Source: Macrophomina tecta (taxonomy: Eukaryota; Ascomycota; Dothideomycetes; Botryosphaeriales; Botryosphaeriaceae). From it: a stretch of DNA of 64,000 bases. The notes under the pieces were generated by a model. It was not told the origin of the DNA, made no database searches, and saw only the letters and a list, made by a program, of their open reading frames with translations. Of the stretch, positions 45,676-57,401 are shown piece by piece (within the stretch, counting starts at the first letter, position 1; each line of letters starts with the position of its first letter). A program made the translations under genes and the position numbers. Where the stretch lies: assembly GCA_024180945.1 (NCBI GenBank), contig JAKSGN010000021.1:806001-870000 (forward strand). The letters run 5' to 3'.

Positions 45676-46797
45676 CTACAAAGTGACGACCACCTTCCTC
45701 GCAGACACGCCCTTCTTGACCACGTCCAAAGCCTCCTGAATGTGCTCCAATCCATTGCCGACCACGTATGGCTCCGGGGCAGCGACGTACTTTCCCGCAG
45801 CCAGCGCATCGGGCAGGAAGTGCTCGTAGATGGCGCTGCCAACCTCATTCGCCATCAGGTCGTCGCCCCAGATGAACTTGGCGCCGATGCCCTTGACCTT
45901 GCATTTGACGAACGTGCTCACGTTGAACCACAGAAACGAGGCAATGAAGGAGACCAACGCCATGCCCTTGGGCGGGATATCTGCCGGCATGGGCACGCTG
46001 GCCTGGGCAATGAACTTGCGTCCCTGCTGCGTCGCGGCCACGATCTCGATGCAGGCCTCCATGGAGCCTGCGCCGATGGCTATCGCGCCGGCGCTCGTCT
46101 TGCTCTGGAGCACGTCGATTATGTCGGCGACGGCGGTCGGACTGCGGTAGTCGAAGACCTTGCTGGCGCCCAGCCCGGTCACGTACTCGAAGTTCTTGGG
46201 CGAGGCCGTGGCGATGACTTCGTAGCCGGCTGCAACGGCAAGCTGGATGGCGTTGCTGCCAAGGCTGGTCGAGCCGCCCCAGACGAGCAGTGTCTGGCCG
46301 GTCGCGTCCTTGGTCGTCTTGAGCGAGGGGTGGTTGAGGGCGAGGTAGTCTTTCATGAAGAGGCCGCATGCGGCGGTGGACAGGCAGAGCGGCAGCACGC
46401 ACGCCTTCTCGTAGGGCAGGTCGTCCGGGATGGGCGAGACGAGGTTGGTGCGCAGGACGACATACTCCTGAAAGGCGCCCTCGCACGCGCGGTTGCTCCT
46501 CTTGTCGATGCTGACGGCGTGGCCGAGCACGCGGTCGCCGGGCTGAAAGCGCGTGACGCCAGGACCGACTTGCACCACTTCGCCGGCCACGTCGTCGCCC
46601 AGGATGAACGGGTACTTGATCCACCCCATCATGTTGTCTCCCATCGCTTGTTTCATGGCGTCCACGGGGTTGACGGCAATCGCAGCCGCCTTGACAACAA
46701 TCTCGTTGAAGCCGGGCTCGGTGTAGGGAGCTTCTTTGACCTCCAATGGCCAGACTTGCTTGCCCGCCAGCCATGCTGCCCTATTCGTGGGTGCCAT
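45676..46797 (-). CDS. MDR-superfamily zinc-type alcohol dehydrogenase / trans-enoyl-reductase-like protein, about 373 aa
   Basis: This is a medium-chain dehydrogenase/reductase resembling fungal stand-alone enoyl reductases (the LovC/ToxD type). It has an N-terminal GroES-like domain (GFNEIVVKAAAIAVNPVDAMKQ; the PFILGDDVAGEV strand-turn; PGDRVLGHA). A Rossmann domain follows with LLVWGGSTSLGSNAIQLA near residues 160-178 and VIATASPKNFEYV. No structural-zinc Cys cluster is seen. It reduces C=C or C=O bonds using NADPH. The start at 46797 gives the usual family N-terminus. An upstream in-frame Met at 46932 would add a 45-residue Arg/Ser-rich stretch resembling a mitochondrial leader. A CGGAGTACGG site lies at 47333-47342 upstream. 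It could act in trans on a PKS, but PKS1 and PKS3 already carry ER domains. Confidence 0.87.
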   Translation of the reverse strand: MAPTNRAAWLAGKQVWPLEVKEAPYTEPGFNEIVVKAAAIAVNPVDAMKQAMGDNMMGWIKYPFILGDDVAGEVVQVGPGVTRFQPGDRVLGHAVSIDKRSNRACEGAFQEYVVLRTNLVSPIPDDLPYEKACVLPLCLSTAACGLFMKDYLALNHPSLKTTKDATGQTLLVWGGSTSLGSNAIQLAVAAGYEVIATASPKNFEYVTGLGASKVFDYRSPTAVADIIDVLQSKTSAGAIAIGAGSMEACIEIVAATQQGRKFIAQASVPMPADIPPKGMALVSFIASFLWFNVSTFVKCKVKGIGAKFIWGDDLMANEVGSAIYEHFLPDALAAGKYVAAPEPYVVGNGLEHIQEALDVVKKGVSARKVVVTL

Positions 46798-47855
46798 CTT
46801 GGAGGCCAGGCAGCGAATGTGTGAGTGCGACGAGGAGATCGGGCTCGGCGTGGAGGTTCTTCGACGCGTAGTTCTGAGAAAAGGGCGCGGTGTGGCGAGG
46901 GATGCGAGAGGACGTATCCGGTGCAGCAGCATCTGGGCCGCCTTTCGTTCTCCCCGCACCGAGCGAGTCTGCGTTCTTTTGCTCTTTAGTGTCCACCTGC
47001 CCAGCCCGGGAGTGAGGCTTCCGCGGCACAACGGACCGATCCGACTTGCGGGTGCATCCCGATCGCCCGCAGTCCCGGACTTCGGAGTTTCTGATTCGGC
47101 CTATTGGATCTCTCCGCAGCCACCGGGCTTCGCTGCAACTATTCCTCCTCCACGGCCATGCGGCGGACTGCATCGCTAGAAGGGGGATGTGCGTATGCGG
47201 TGTGCGGTTGAGGAGCGTGTCGTGCCATTTGGGCGATCTCGACCGGCTTATATTTCGTTGCAAGATCACGAGCAAGGTGCAGATCGCCCGGCGGATCGAC
47301 AGAGTGGCCGTGGCATCGGAGCAACGCGCGTCCGGAGTACGGTGGGCCGCGCCAGGCCGAAGCGTGGGGGCTCCTGCTCGTGCAGCTCTGAGAGGCCAAA
47401 CGCTGGATTGAATGCCACCTACTTGACTGTCTATGTCCGTGCAAAATAGACGCACGGCCGTCGGTGGATAGGTACCCATCCATGAAACCGTCGTATTGTC
47501 AATGCTCTCGGTAATAACAACACGTGCGGTCTTAGTAGCTAGCAGCAGCATACTATACGGCCTTGGTTGGGCATGCACGCAAGGACGAAGAAGTGGTCCA
47601 ACATCCTGGCAAGACAATACGTCATCCCTTTTTGTGGTCAAATGCTTTGGCCCCGCCGCCAACACTCATTTACGCTTGTCAATGCTAAGGGCTTACGCTT
47701 CCCACGCCAGGACGGGTCGGCCAGGTTATATGGGGATTGCAGCCGTGTCACCAGGAACCAAGATCTCCGAAAGATTACATATGAACAAGTAACAATTTGA
47801 CCAATATCACCGTATTGTGACGCCCGACGCCCGCAAGCCACTCGGTCCCGCGCTA
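46798..47855. promoter_or_regulatory. Upstream region of the MDR gene and 3' end of PKS3
   Basis: 1.06 kb without a supported gene. It includes CGGAGTACGG at 47333-47342 and a CGGAGTT near-match near 47083. The part near 47856 holds the PKS3 terminator. Confidence 0.45.
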
Positions 47856-50800
47856 TCATGAACTCGCCGCCGCGTGAATCTTCTGCACCACCTTCTCGCA
47901 CAACGCGAGCAACGACTTGGCGTTCGTGATGTCCAGCGTCGTCAAATCCACCTGCAGCTCCTTGCGGATCCAGTTGCGCAGCTCGACGGCGGCCAGCGAG
48001 TCCAGGCCGTAGCTGCTCAGCGCCTTGGCCGGCTCCATCGGCTCGGCGAGGCGCAGGATCTGCTGGAACTGCTTGTTGACGACGCCGACGGCGGCGTCGA
48101 GCGCGTCGCCGCCGCTGCGCGCCAGCAGCAGGAACGCCGCGATCTCCTTGTCCTTGCCGTCCCCGGCCGCGGCCGTGCCCTGGCTGCCGCCGGTGCGCAG
48201 CGTGGAGAAGCGCGCGTCGGCCATCAGCGGCGACTCGGGGCCGAGCGGCACGGTGAGGCCGGTGATGAGCTGGTCGTCGCTGGCCGGGTAGCCCGCGTAC
48301 ACCTGCTGCAGCAACGACTGCTCGACGATGCGCAGGAAGAGCTTCTCGTTGATGGGCGTCCACGTGCTCGGGTCGAACATCTGGAGGAGGTCGGTGTTGC
48401 GGCTGATGTACCCGACCTCCTCGATCGCGCCCAGGTCGATCGAGTTGGCGCGCAGGCCCAGCCCGCGCCGGTAGGCCGCGAACGCGTCCAGGAAGGCGTT
48501 GGCGGCCGCGTAGTTGGCCTGGCCGCGCTGTCCGACCACGCCCGAAATGCTGGACAGCATCGAGAAGAAGTCCAGCTCCGACTTGGTCTCGAGCGCGGCG
48601 TTGTGCAGGTTCCACGTCCCTTTGACCTTGCAGTCGACGGCCTGACGGTAGTCGTCGATCGTCATGGAGGTGTATATCTTGTCCTGGTGTTGCGTCAGAA
48701 CCACTGCCATGCTCGCTCACATCGTGGGGGACTTACGCGAAGGACCATGGCGCCCTGGATTACGCCTGCAACCCTCGGCTCTGCCTCGTTGAAGACCCTG
48801 CGGACGTCTTCAACCTTGGACACATCGCCAACCATGAGCTGGACGTGGCACCCTTCGGACTCGATGTTGGCGATCGTGGCTTGGGACGCTGCGTCTGCGT
48901 ATCCACTGCGCGCAAGGACGACCAGGTGCTTCGCACCTCTGCGGGCGAGTTGCACGGCTAGACTCCCGCACAGGCCCTTGAGGCCGCCGACCAGCAGGTA
49001 GGATACGTCCGCACGGAGTCGCAGGGTGCGGGGATGCGGGCGCATCTGCAAGGCTGTCAGCAGCCTACGCGGAAAAGGGGGGGCGGATTTTCTTACCTGC
49101 ACAGTGACATCCGTCTTCGACCCGTTGGAGATGACGATCTTGCCCATGTGCTTTCCTCCTCTCATGTAGTGGAAGGCGGCGGAGATGTCATCCCACGGGA
49201 AGACCTTCATAGGCGTGATGGGCTTGACGATCCGCTGTTCCACAAGCGGCCACAGCCGGTCGAAGATGCTGTGCAAACGTTAGCGTGAGCTGCCTGGCCG
49301 CGGCGAACCAACTTACCCGTCGATGAACGCCGAATCGGCATCGACTCGGCTGTGCCCCATGTCGACTGCATAGTAGCCTACGTTCCGAGCGAAGGGCTCC
49401 ATGGGCAGGTAGTTGCGGTCCACGATGTCCTTCTTGCCCAGCTCGACAAAGGTTCCTCCTTCGCGGATGCAGCGCCACGACTCTTCCAGCGACTCACCTG
49501 TCAGCGTGTTGATGACTACATCAACGCCTTCGTCGGCAGTGGCCTCCATCAGCTCAGCCGCAAAACGAGTGTTGCGGGAGTGGAAGATGTGAGAGTCCGG
49601 AATGCTGTACTCTGCCCTCAAGAACGCACGCTTCTCGTCGTTACCGACCGTGACGAACACCTCCGCACCGATGTGCCGGCAGACCTGGATGCACGCGATA
49701 CCAAGGCCGCCGGCAGCAGAGTGGATGAGCACCCGTTGACCAGACCGGGTCTTGGCAAGATCGAACAGGGCGTGCACCGCCGTCAGGTAGACACATGGGA
49801 TCGTTGCCGCTTCCTCGAGCGTCATCCAATCCGGGACAGCGCGCAGCCGGCCCGCCTTGGTAATGAAACGGTTGGCGAAAGTCCGTTTGCTGAATGCGAC
49901 GACGCGGGCGCCGGGCTTGTACTTCGGCGAGGCCGAGCGGCGGACAACCCCAGCACCCTCGTGTCCCAGCATCCACTCATTCTCGGGGACGGTGCCCATG
50001 CTGATGGCGAGATCCTTGAAGTTCATGCCGGCGGCGTACAGCTCGACCTCCACACAGCCGTCTGGCAGCGACTCCTCTCCCTCGGAAACCTCGAAGTAAG
50101 AGAGCCCTTCGAGGGCGCCCACACGCTCGGTCCTGAGCCTCACAGTGCCAGCGTGGTCGTGCAGGCTGGCTTCTTGGAATTCGCGGCCATGGTCTTCCTC
50201 GTGGACGGCCTTGTTGACCGGATCGTTGGCCAGAACCCGGCTCACGTAAACCCAGCCGTCACGGACTGCATACTCGTGGTCTGCGGGGCCGGGGGCCTTC
50301 GCCTGCTGAAGCTTGAACAAGCTGGGCCGAAGCGCGCCGAAGAAGCGCGGGCCCGTGGCACCCTCTTCGATGTCAAGGGTGGCGAAGTTGACGCCGGGAT
50401 CTTCCGCTCTGACCGATCTCGCCAAGCCATGGATCATGGCCTGTGTAGGCCGCGTTACCTTGTACTGAGAGCCCTCCGTGAGCCAGAGGATAGGGGACCT
50501 GGAGCCCAGGAGCGTCTTGAGCGCATCCCACTGCTGAGCGTTGATGTCGGCTAGGAGTGGAGATTCGAGCTCGTCAACAACGATCACCGGTCCGCTGATC
50601 TCGGATTCTGCTGTAATTGGATAGTCAATCACAGACCAGCCAATCTCCTCCAGCTCCTTTGTCAAACGGTCGTGGACCTGGGTTCTCTCGCGGAAGCGAA
50701 CCATCTTGACTGTCGTGTCCAACTGCCACTTGATGGGAGCTATGGCGATCAGCCACGCGTTGGCTCCAGGAAGCGGGTGGCAGGGCCCAAAGCCTTGGCT

Positions 50801-53800
50801 CTGGATAAGAGACTTGGTTTGTTCCTGGTCGGTGTTGTCCTGCTCCACGACGTAAATGTACCCGTTCGGGTGGCAAAGCGCGACCGCGCATTTGAGAAGC
50901 TCCTCGGTCAAACCCCCCTGGATAATCATGTCAGCTGGCTGCTATCGCGGCTTCACACTATGACATTGGCTCACCGTCCGTATGATGGCAAGATCGGATG
51001 CGAGCTTCAACGGGTTGCTGGGGTCGAACATCTGGAAATCAGCGGCGGGCACCTTCGAATACTTTTCCTGCACAGACACTATAGCCTTTGCGTCGTTCGA
51101 GAAGTAAGTGAACTTCCGGGCGGTGCTCCGGCCACCGGAGCCCGCATCGACCCAGACGCTTGACTCATTGCCGGGCAGCAGGTTTATCTCGGCCACATTG
51201 AGAGTCGGCATCTTGAACGCGACGAGATCCATGAACTCATACGGGTTGAGTTTCACGAAGTAAGGGTCGTTGTGGTTGAGGAACGTGAGGTCCGGCTTCC
51301 ACTGTAGCTGGGTGAACTTGTGCTTCTCCTCTGCCTCTTCGGTGTTGTCCAACTGGTGGAAGTGCAAGCCTTTGAGCTGGAAGAGCAAGTCAACCGTCTC
51401 GGGGTCATATACCCTTGCCTCTGCGACATTGTTCTTGTATACCTCGGGACGCCCAAGCCCACCGTACTTTGAAGACGCCAGCGAGGTAGCTGTCTGGACA
51501 GAAGGCCGCTTGGGTGGACATATGAGGATGTCGTCAATGATGGCAGGGATCAAGGGGTGGTCTACGGCGGTCCTGTTGCCGTGCCAGACAGCCGGAACGA
51601 CGCTCTGAAGACATCCGTCAATGCACGCCGGATGCATAGGATAGCTTGACTGCCCCCATGTGCTGGGCGGCGTGTTGAGGTCCAGCTTGGACCGGACACT
51701 GCGCTTTCCGGAGATGGCCTCGACTTCCAAACTCCTCTGGAACAGAGGCCCGAATTGGAAGCCGGCGGACTCCAGGGCCCTATACCAGAGCTGGCTGTCA
51801 ACGGCGTGGCTGAACGGTCGGATATCGTGGGAGGACGCTTCTATGGGAGGCATGGGTCAGGAGTCGGATCTTGCATGTTTAGGACATGGGAGGGCTCACT
51901 CTTGCTTCTGTTTTCCTCTGCTCGTACGAGACCACGGCAGTGCTCAACCCAGGCATCTCCAGACAGGGAGAAAGCCTTGTATTCATACCAAGGGTTGTCT
52001 TTACCGGGACGCCTTGCGAGGCTAAGCAGGAGTTTGGTCGGCTTCGCCTCATCAAGAACGAGTGCTTTGGGGAATGTGCTGTCCCGCAAGCGGTAGCACG
52101 GGTCCACTGGCGCTGGGATATCATCGATCTGGGCAAGAGCGTGGGTGACCTGGCTCACAGCTTCAACAGCCATGGCCATAAAACCCGCAGCTGGGAAGAG
52201 GATCTCTCCACCGATCTGTGGATATGTTAGATTCTGAATACGCGAGGACCGGCTTGCGACTCACCATATGATCCTTGAGCCAGGGGAGGTCTTCGAGAGA
52301 GAGAGTCTTCTTCCAGGATGGCGAGTGCCACGATGTGCCCAGGATCTTCGTCCCGATGAGGTCGTGGTGGGGGAAAAGACGATAGCGCCAATCCTTGCTG
52401 GACTGGTTCTCATACCAGTACTTGGTGGAGTGATTCCAGGAATAGTTTGGCAAGTCAATGATGACGGATGGCTTTATGCCGGTTAGGCGATTGACCTCCA
52501 TGAGATTCACAGGGTAGCCAGCAGCGAAGAGTCGTCCGGCAACGTCGAAAAGAGAGTTGATGGCTTCTGATCCACGGCTGAGAGCTCCGCAATACTCGAC
52601 GTTGGCTCCACCGGTCACATCATCTTTGATCTGTGCAACCGGTCCGGCCAACGCTTTGCTTGGTCCGACCTCAATGACGAAGTTGGCACCAGCCTTGCCG
52701 GATATCATCTGCTTGAAAGCATTGTCGAACATCACGGGAGAAACCATGTTAGTTTTCCAGTACTGGACGTCGGCCGGCTGGTCCATTTCTCGACCGAGCA
52801 CAGAGGAGAACATCTTCGGCTCGGCTTCCGGGATGATGTTTGAGCTGAAATCGCTTTCGAGCATACGTTCGTATACCTCGCCAATATCCGCCATGTATCT
52901 CGAGTGGTAGGCCAGGTTGACTTGAAGCAGACGAGCAAAGTGACCGTCTTGGACCAAGAGGTCCTTGATCTCATTCAGTGCAGGGACGGCGCCGGAGAGG
53001 GTGACACTCTTGGGGCTGTTGAAGCACGCAATCTGCACCTTTTCCTCGAGCCCAATCATATATTCGGCCACTTCGTTCGGCCCCAGGCCCACCGCAAGCA
53101 TACCAACATCGGAATTGGCGGCCTGACCTTCTCCGGCGAGAGCGGCTTGACCCCTGTAGAAGGCGGCCTTGATGGCGTTCTCCTCGGTCAAGTAGCCTGC
53201 GGCGCACGCTGCAGCAATCTCTCCGGAGGAGTGGCCAACCACAGACTGGGGCGTTACGCCGAAGCTGCGGAGCACGTCCACCAGAGCTAGTTGGAGGGCG
53301 GTGACGAGAGGCTGGGAGAACTCAGGCTGCCTTAGAACCTGGGGGTTTCTTGGCTCCACGAGCTCCTTCAGCAAAGACCATTTGGGCGGGTGTGGCACAG
53401 TCTGCAGAGCCTTGTCGAGGCGCTGGAGCGTGAGTTTAGCGCGAGGAAAAGTGTCGACCAACTGCTTCCCCATTTCCGACCACTGCGCTCCCTGTCCGGT
53501 GAAGACAAATCCGATGCGGGGAGGGCTGTTCCATAGCTTGCCGGTCGTCAGGGCAGTTTCATCGAGGCTGGTGGATGACCTTGAAACCAAGAAGCCTCTG
53601 TTGAAATGCTTCGTTCTCCGCTCGGAGAGGGTGTAGGCCAGGTCCTCCAGCTTGACGCTGACCTCGGGATTCATCAAGTGCTTGGACAGGGCGGAGACGC
53701 AGTTCGGCAAAGACGACTCATCATTGGCGGAGAACACGAGCAGGTGAGGGGGGTGCTCCGTCTTCTCTGTGTCGGTGCTGAAGAAATCATCGAACTGGTC

Positions 53801-55436
53801 GGCCTTTCTGTACGAAGAGACCTGGCGTGGGGTCGACCACTTGCTGGTCTCATCGAGAATCACGTGGGCATTGGATCCGCCATAGCCGAATGAGTTGACG
53901 CTGGCCCTTTTGAACGGTCTCTTGGGCCACGGAATGGCCGTGCGCGAGGCCCGGACTCGCAGACGGTCAAAGTCGACTGGTACGATGGGTCAGCAAGGGA
54001 GCAGAGAGTGTGCGTGTTGACTTACTTTTGGGGTTGGGATCAATGAAGGTGGGGTTTCCCGGGATGACGTCGTGCTCTAGAGCAAGGATGGCTTTTATTA
54101 AACCGGAAAGCCCAGCTGCAGGCTCAGAGTGCCCGACGTTGCTTTTGATGGAGCCAATGATCAGGGGCTGATCGCGTTTCTCGGTATCAAACGCAGCGGC
54201 CACGCCCGACACCTCGGTGGGGTCGCCTGCCTGAGTGCCTGTGCCGTGGCACTCCACGTACGACGTTTCATTGAAGTCCGATATGCCTGCATTGGCATAT
54301 GCTGCCCTCACTGCCGCCGCCTGCGCCTCTGAACTTGGGCTGGCAATTCCGGGGGTGTAGCCGTCGCTGTTGGTCGCAGTGCCGCGAATGACGGCGCGAA
54401 TCGGGTCTCCATCTCGAATTGCGTCGTCGAGCCTCTTGAGGTATACGGCGTTGACGGCCTCGCCCTTGATATATCCATCGGCTTTCGCATCAAAGGCGTG
54501 GCATCTCGCGGTCGGTGACGCCGCGGCCTTCATCGCCCCACCTACGCCGGGTCAGTCAGGGCTGCGAGCCGCCGGCGGGGTCTACTTACGATCCATGCAA
54601 TGCTCGGGGTTCAAGTACATATTTGCAGCGGCGATGATAGCTCCATCGACCTCTCTGGTCTGTAGATATCTGCAAGCAACATCCAATGACTGCAAAGCTC
54701 CCGAGCAGGCTGTGTCGATTGTCATGCTAGGGCCCTGTGCATCGGTGAGCGGCGTTCTAGACTGGGCCCGAAAGAACTGGATTTGCACACCTTGATGTTA
54801 AGGAAATGACTGATACGGTTGCTCAGCATTGCCCTGCCAATTCCCACGGTGATGTTGGGGGCTCTGTCCTCAGGGTCTCGTGACTGAATGGTCTCGTAGT
54901 CTGTTCGCCGTCAGTTCTCAGTCTTACAGGGGTCTCAGTTATGGAAACTGGAACATACCGCCTGCGTACGAGCCCACAACACAAGCCACTGCCGCGCCAT
55001 TCAGCGATTCCAGAGGCACGCCGGCGTTCTCCAGGCACTCGTACACTACCTCGAGCAGCTGTCCCTGCTGCGGGTCGAGAGCAGTTGCTTCTGTCGAGGA
55101 AAGAGAAAAGAAGGCGGCATCGATATCCTCCGGGTTGTGGTTTTCGAGGAACATGCCGCCCGGCGATCCCATCATGTGCGGCTTTCCGGAGCCGTCGTAA
55201 TGGCTCTTGAGGTTAAAGCGGGACGCTGGGGGCTCGTTCCTGGCGATGCCTCCTCTCTCCAAGAATTTCCATAGGGCGTGCGGCGAACTGCTCTCTCCTG
55301 GCAGACGGCAGCCCATGCCAACGACCGCGATAGGATCATGCTGCGGGGATTTCTTGGTCTTCTCATGGCCCTTTCCTCCGGCGGACGGCTTGCTCTCGCG
55401 AAGAGGCTTGCCAGCAATGCTATCGTTTATGGTCAT
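47856..55436 (-). CDS. PKS3: highly reducing polyketide synthase, KS-AT-DH-(degenerate MeT)-ER-KR-ACP, 2350 aa, ten introns
   Basis: Exons are 55436-54959, 54900-54791, 54734-54590, 54541-54026, 53976-52265, 52215-51900, 51840-50975, 50917-49317, 49268-49097, 49045-48737 and 48683-47856; all are in phase. Domains: KS about 34-460 (DTACSGA, Cys206; CHGTGT; NVGHSE), AT with GHSSGE Ser666. The DH is complete: His986 in [15 protein letters not shown], with the motif spliced across intron 5, and Asp in HPACID. A short remnant of the methyltransferase region shows no SAM-binding glycine motif. The ER has [10 protein letters not shown], the KR has GGLKGLCGS and NYAAAN, and the ACP has YGLDSL Ser2304. 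There is no release domain. The intron before exon 8 has alternative acceptors; the one with a CTGAC branch site was chosen. It is organised conventionally, unlike PKS1 and PKS2, and would make a reduced, probably unmethylated chain. It diverges from an alpha/beta hydrolase. Confidence 0.93.
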
Positions 55437-56034
55437 GGCTGAAGATGGAGAGCGGGCAGGGCGGAGGGCGAGGAGAGATTGGTTGGTTTTCCACACCGCA
55501 CGATCATTGAGCCCGTAAGTAATCTATATACCTTCTGCGACACCGGCAGATGTTCAGAGATCACAGCCTGGCGACCCTCGGAGTACGGTTTCGCCTGTCA
55601 AACTGCGGAGCATAATCTTGATAGCGGCCAAAATGACTCTAGCCAACGAGCTACTCCGCGCCGAGGGGACCCTGACAGGCGGGAGCGCTAACATCAGCAG
55701 AGTCCGAGATACAAAGTATACGAACTCTCCTCGCCTGTGATTGGCTGACGAGCGTCGCATCTTAGCCGCTGGCCTCCGCCGGCCGCCGCGCACGCTCCAC
55801 AACATCGTCGATCGGGCCGCCAGTGGAGTTTCTCACGCTCCGACGCCTTTACTCACTCCTCCACGCGGAGTAAGCCAATGCCCACGGCTGCGCGCGTCGT
55901 CATGTTGCTGCATATTCCGAATGTTCCCGCCTGGCCCCTCGTCGAAACAGTTGGCTAAGCCGTAATTGGATTCATAAAACGAGCTTGGGAATGCCAGTTG
56001 CGCAGCAGTAGGACTCACAGCAACCATCGCCGGC
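55437..56034. promoter_or_regulatory. Divergent promoter, PKS3 / alpha-beta hydrolase, three CGGAGTA sites
   Basis: The 598-bp region contains the heptamer CGGAGTA three times: 55579-55585 (plus, extended to CGGAGTACGG), 55652-55658 (minus) and 55866-55872 (plus). By chance about 0.07 would be expected in this length on two strands at equal base use. The clustering supports a regulatory role; the binding protein is unknown. Confidence 0.6.
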
Positions 56035-57039
56035 ATGGCAAGTCGCAGCAACATTGAGTTCAAGACGCTCGATGGTGTGGTGTTGCGGGGATGGCTGTAC
56101 GCTACACCCGCTCGGCGCCCCGGCGTCGTCATCACCCCAGGAGTGAGTCCCGGTCCATCCCTCCACAGCAACTTGGGTCGAACTGACATATCACGGGCAG
56201 TTCAACTGCGTCAAGGAGATGTTCGTGCCTGACGTGGCGGAGTACTTCCAAAAGGCCGGTATAAACGCTCTCGTGTACGATCCGCGCACGCTCGGCGACA
56301 GCGACGGACTTCCGCGAAACGATGTCGACCCGCTTAGGCAAGTCTCGGACTACTCTGATGCTCTGTCCTTTCTTTGCGCGCAGCCTTCTGTCGATGAGAC
56401 TCGGGTTGCATTTTGGGGCATGTCCGTTTCGGCCAGTGTCGCTTTGTGCGCCGCGGCTCTCGACCGTCGAGCCAAAGTATGCCTGGCCATCTGCCCGATG
56501 CTTAACATGGAGACGCCGCCGGACAAGCGTGACGCTGTCCTGGCCAAAAGCATGCAGGATCGACAGTCTCAGACTATTGGAGGCAACAGTCCAACCTACA
56601 TCCCCTTGCTCAACAGCGAGGGCCGCAATCCTGCTGGGCTCGGATTCCACACTGGCCCGGAGGAACTTGCTTTTATGGAAAGCGCCAAGTCACACGGAGC
56701 GCCGAATTACGAGAACAGGACGACACTTCAGGTCAGAGCAGCTCGCCTCACTAATGTCAGGGCATGTGAGCTGACCCAGCGCAGACGTACTACAAGCTCC
56801 TCATGTGGAAGCCGCACAGCATCATCAAGTATCTTAGAAATACTGCCACTTTGATGATTGTGCCTGAGCTTGATAATATTTCCCCTCCGGAAGAGCAATT
56901 AGCTCTCTTTAACACGTTTCCACAACCAAAGTTGAGTTATGTAGCGCCAGGAAAGGGGCATCTGAACGTTTTGGGCGGGGAAGACTTCGCCTCATCGATG
57001 GAACTGCAAGTGGATTGGCTGCTGAAACACTGCGGATAG
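56035..57039 (+). CDS. Alpha/beta hydrolase, polyketide-transferase (Af380)-like, 297 aa, two introns
   Basis: Exons are 56035-56142, 56201-56731 and 56785-57039, all phase 0. The N-terminus (SNIEFKTLDGVVLRGWLY) and the region FNCVKEMFVPDVAEYF...LVYDPRTLGDSDG match the alpha/beta-hydrolase group that includes the fumagillin polyketide transferase Af380 and related cluster enzymes. The nucleophile elbow is WGMSVS, with the acid in VPELD and the His in GKGHLN near the C-terminus. Members transfer or release polyketide acyl chains, or hydrolyse esters. The divergent arrangement with PKS3 suggests it handles the PKS3 product; that is inferred from position and family. Confidence 0.85.
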
Positions 57040-57401
57040 CGCGTGTATAACCCAAAGAGAGCATCATATTGGCTTCCTACCACGCTTTAAAATGACTCAT
57101 CGTATGGTCCGCGCAATGACTTAGAGAGTTCGACACAAGATGCGCGTGTGCAAATGCGCCAGCTGATGATGCCTATTCTTCTGGCTCCCCTCTATATGTA
57201 TATCCAACATGTTTGCATCTCATCTATCCCGATCGCCTCGTGAAGTGCGTGTGATGGCTGAGCTCTTTTGCCTGGCCAATTCCAGAGCCAAAGCCAGCTT
57301 TTCCTTAATTGATACTACTATTTGAGCCGTAGAAGGTTTCACTTCTCCAAATGAGTGCCTTGTTGAAAAGCCTGGGTAGCCACATCCGCGAACCGGTCAT
57401 T
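57040..57401. other. Intergenic region between convergent hydrolase and P450 genes
   Basis: 362 bp with no gene seen; it contains the 3' untranslated regions of both neighbours. Confidence 0.45.

Noticed and set aside
45607..46824. Long plus-strand frame over the MDR reductase
   Set aside because: Antisense shadow of the MDR gene with no recognisable domain.
48695..49001. PKS3 KR nucleotide-binding motif GGLKGLCGS considered as a broken KR
   Set aside because: I recall this variant from KR domains of other fungal HR-PKSs, and the YxxxN active site is intact, so it is probably functional.
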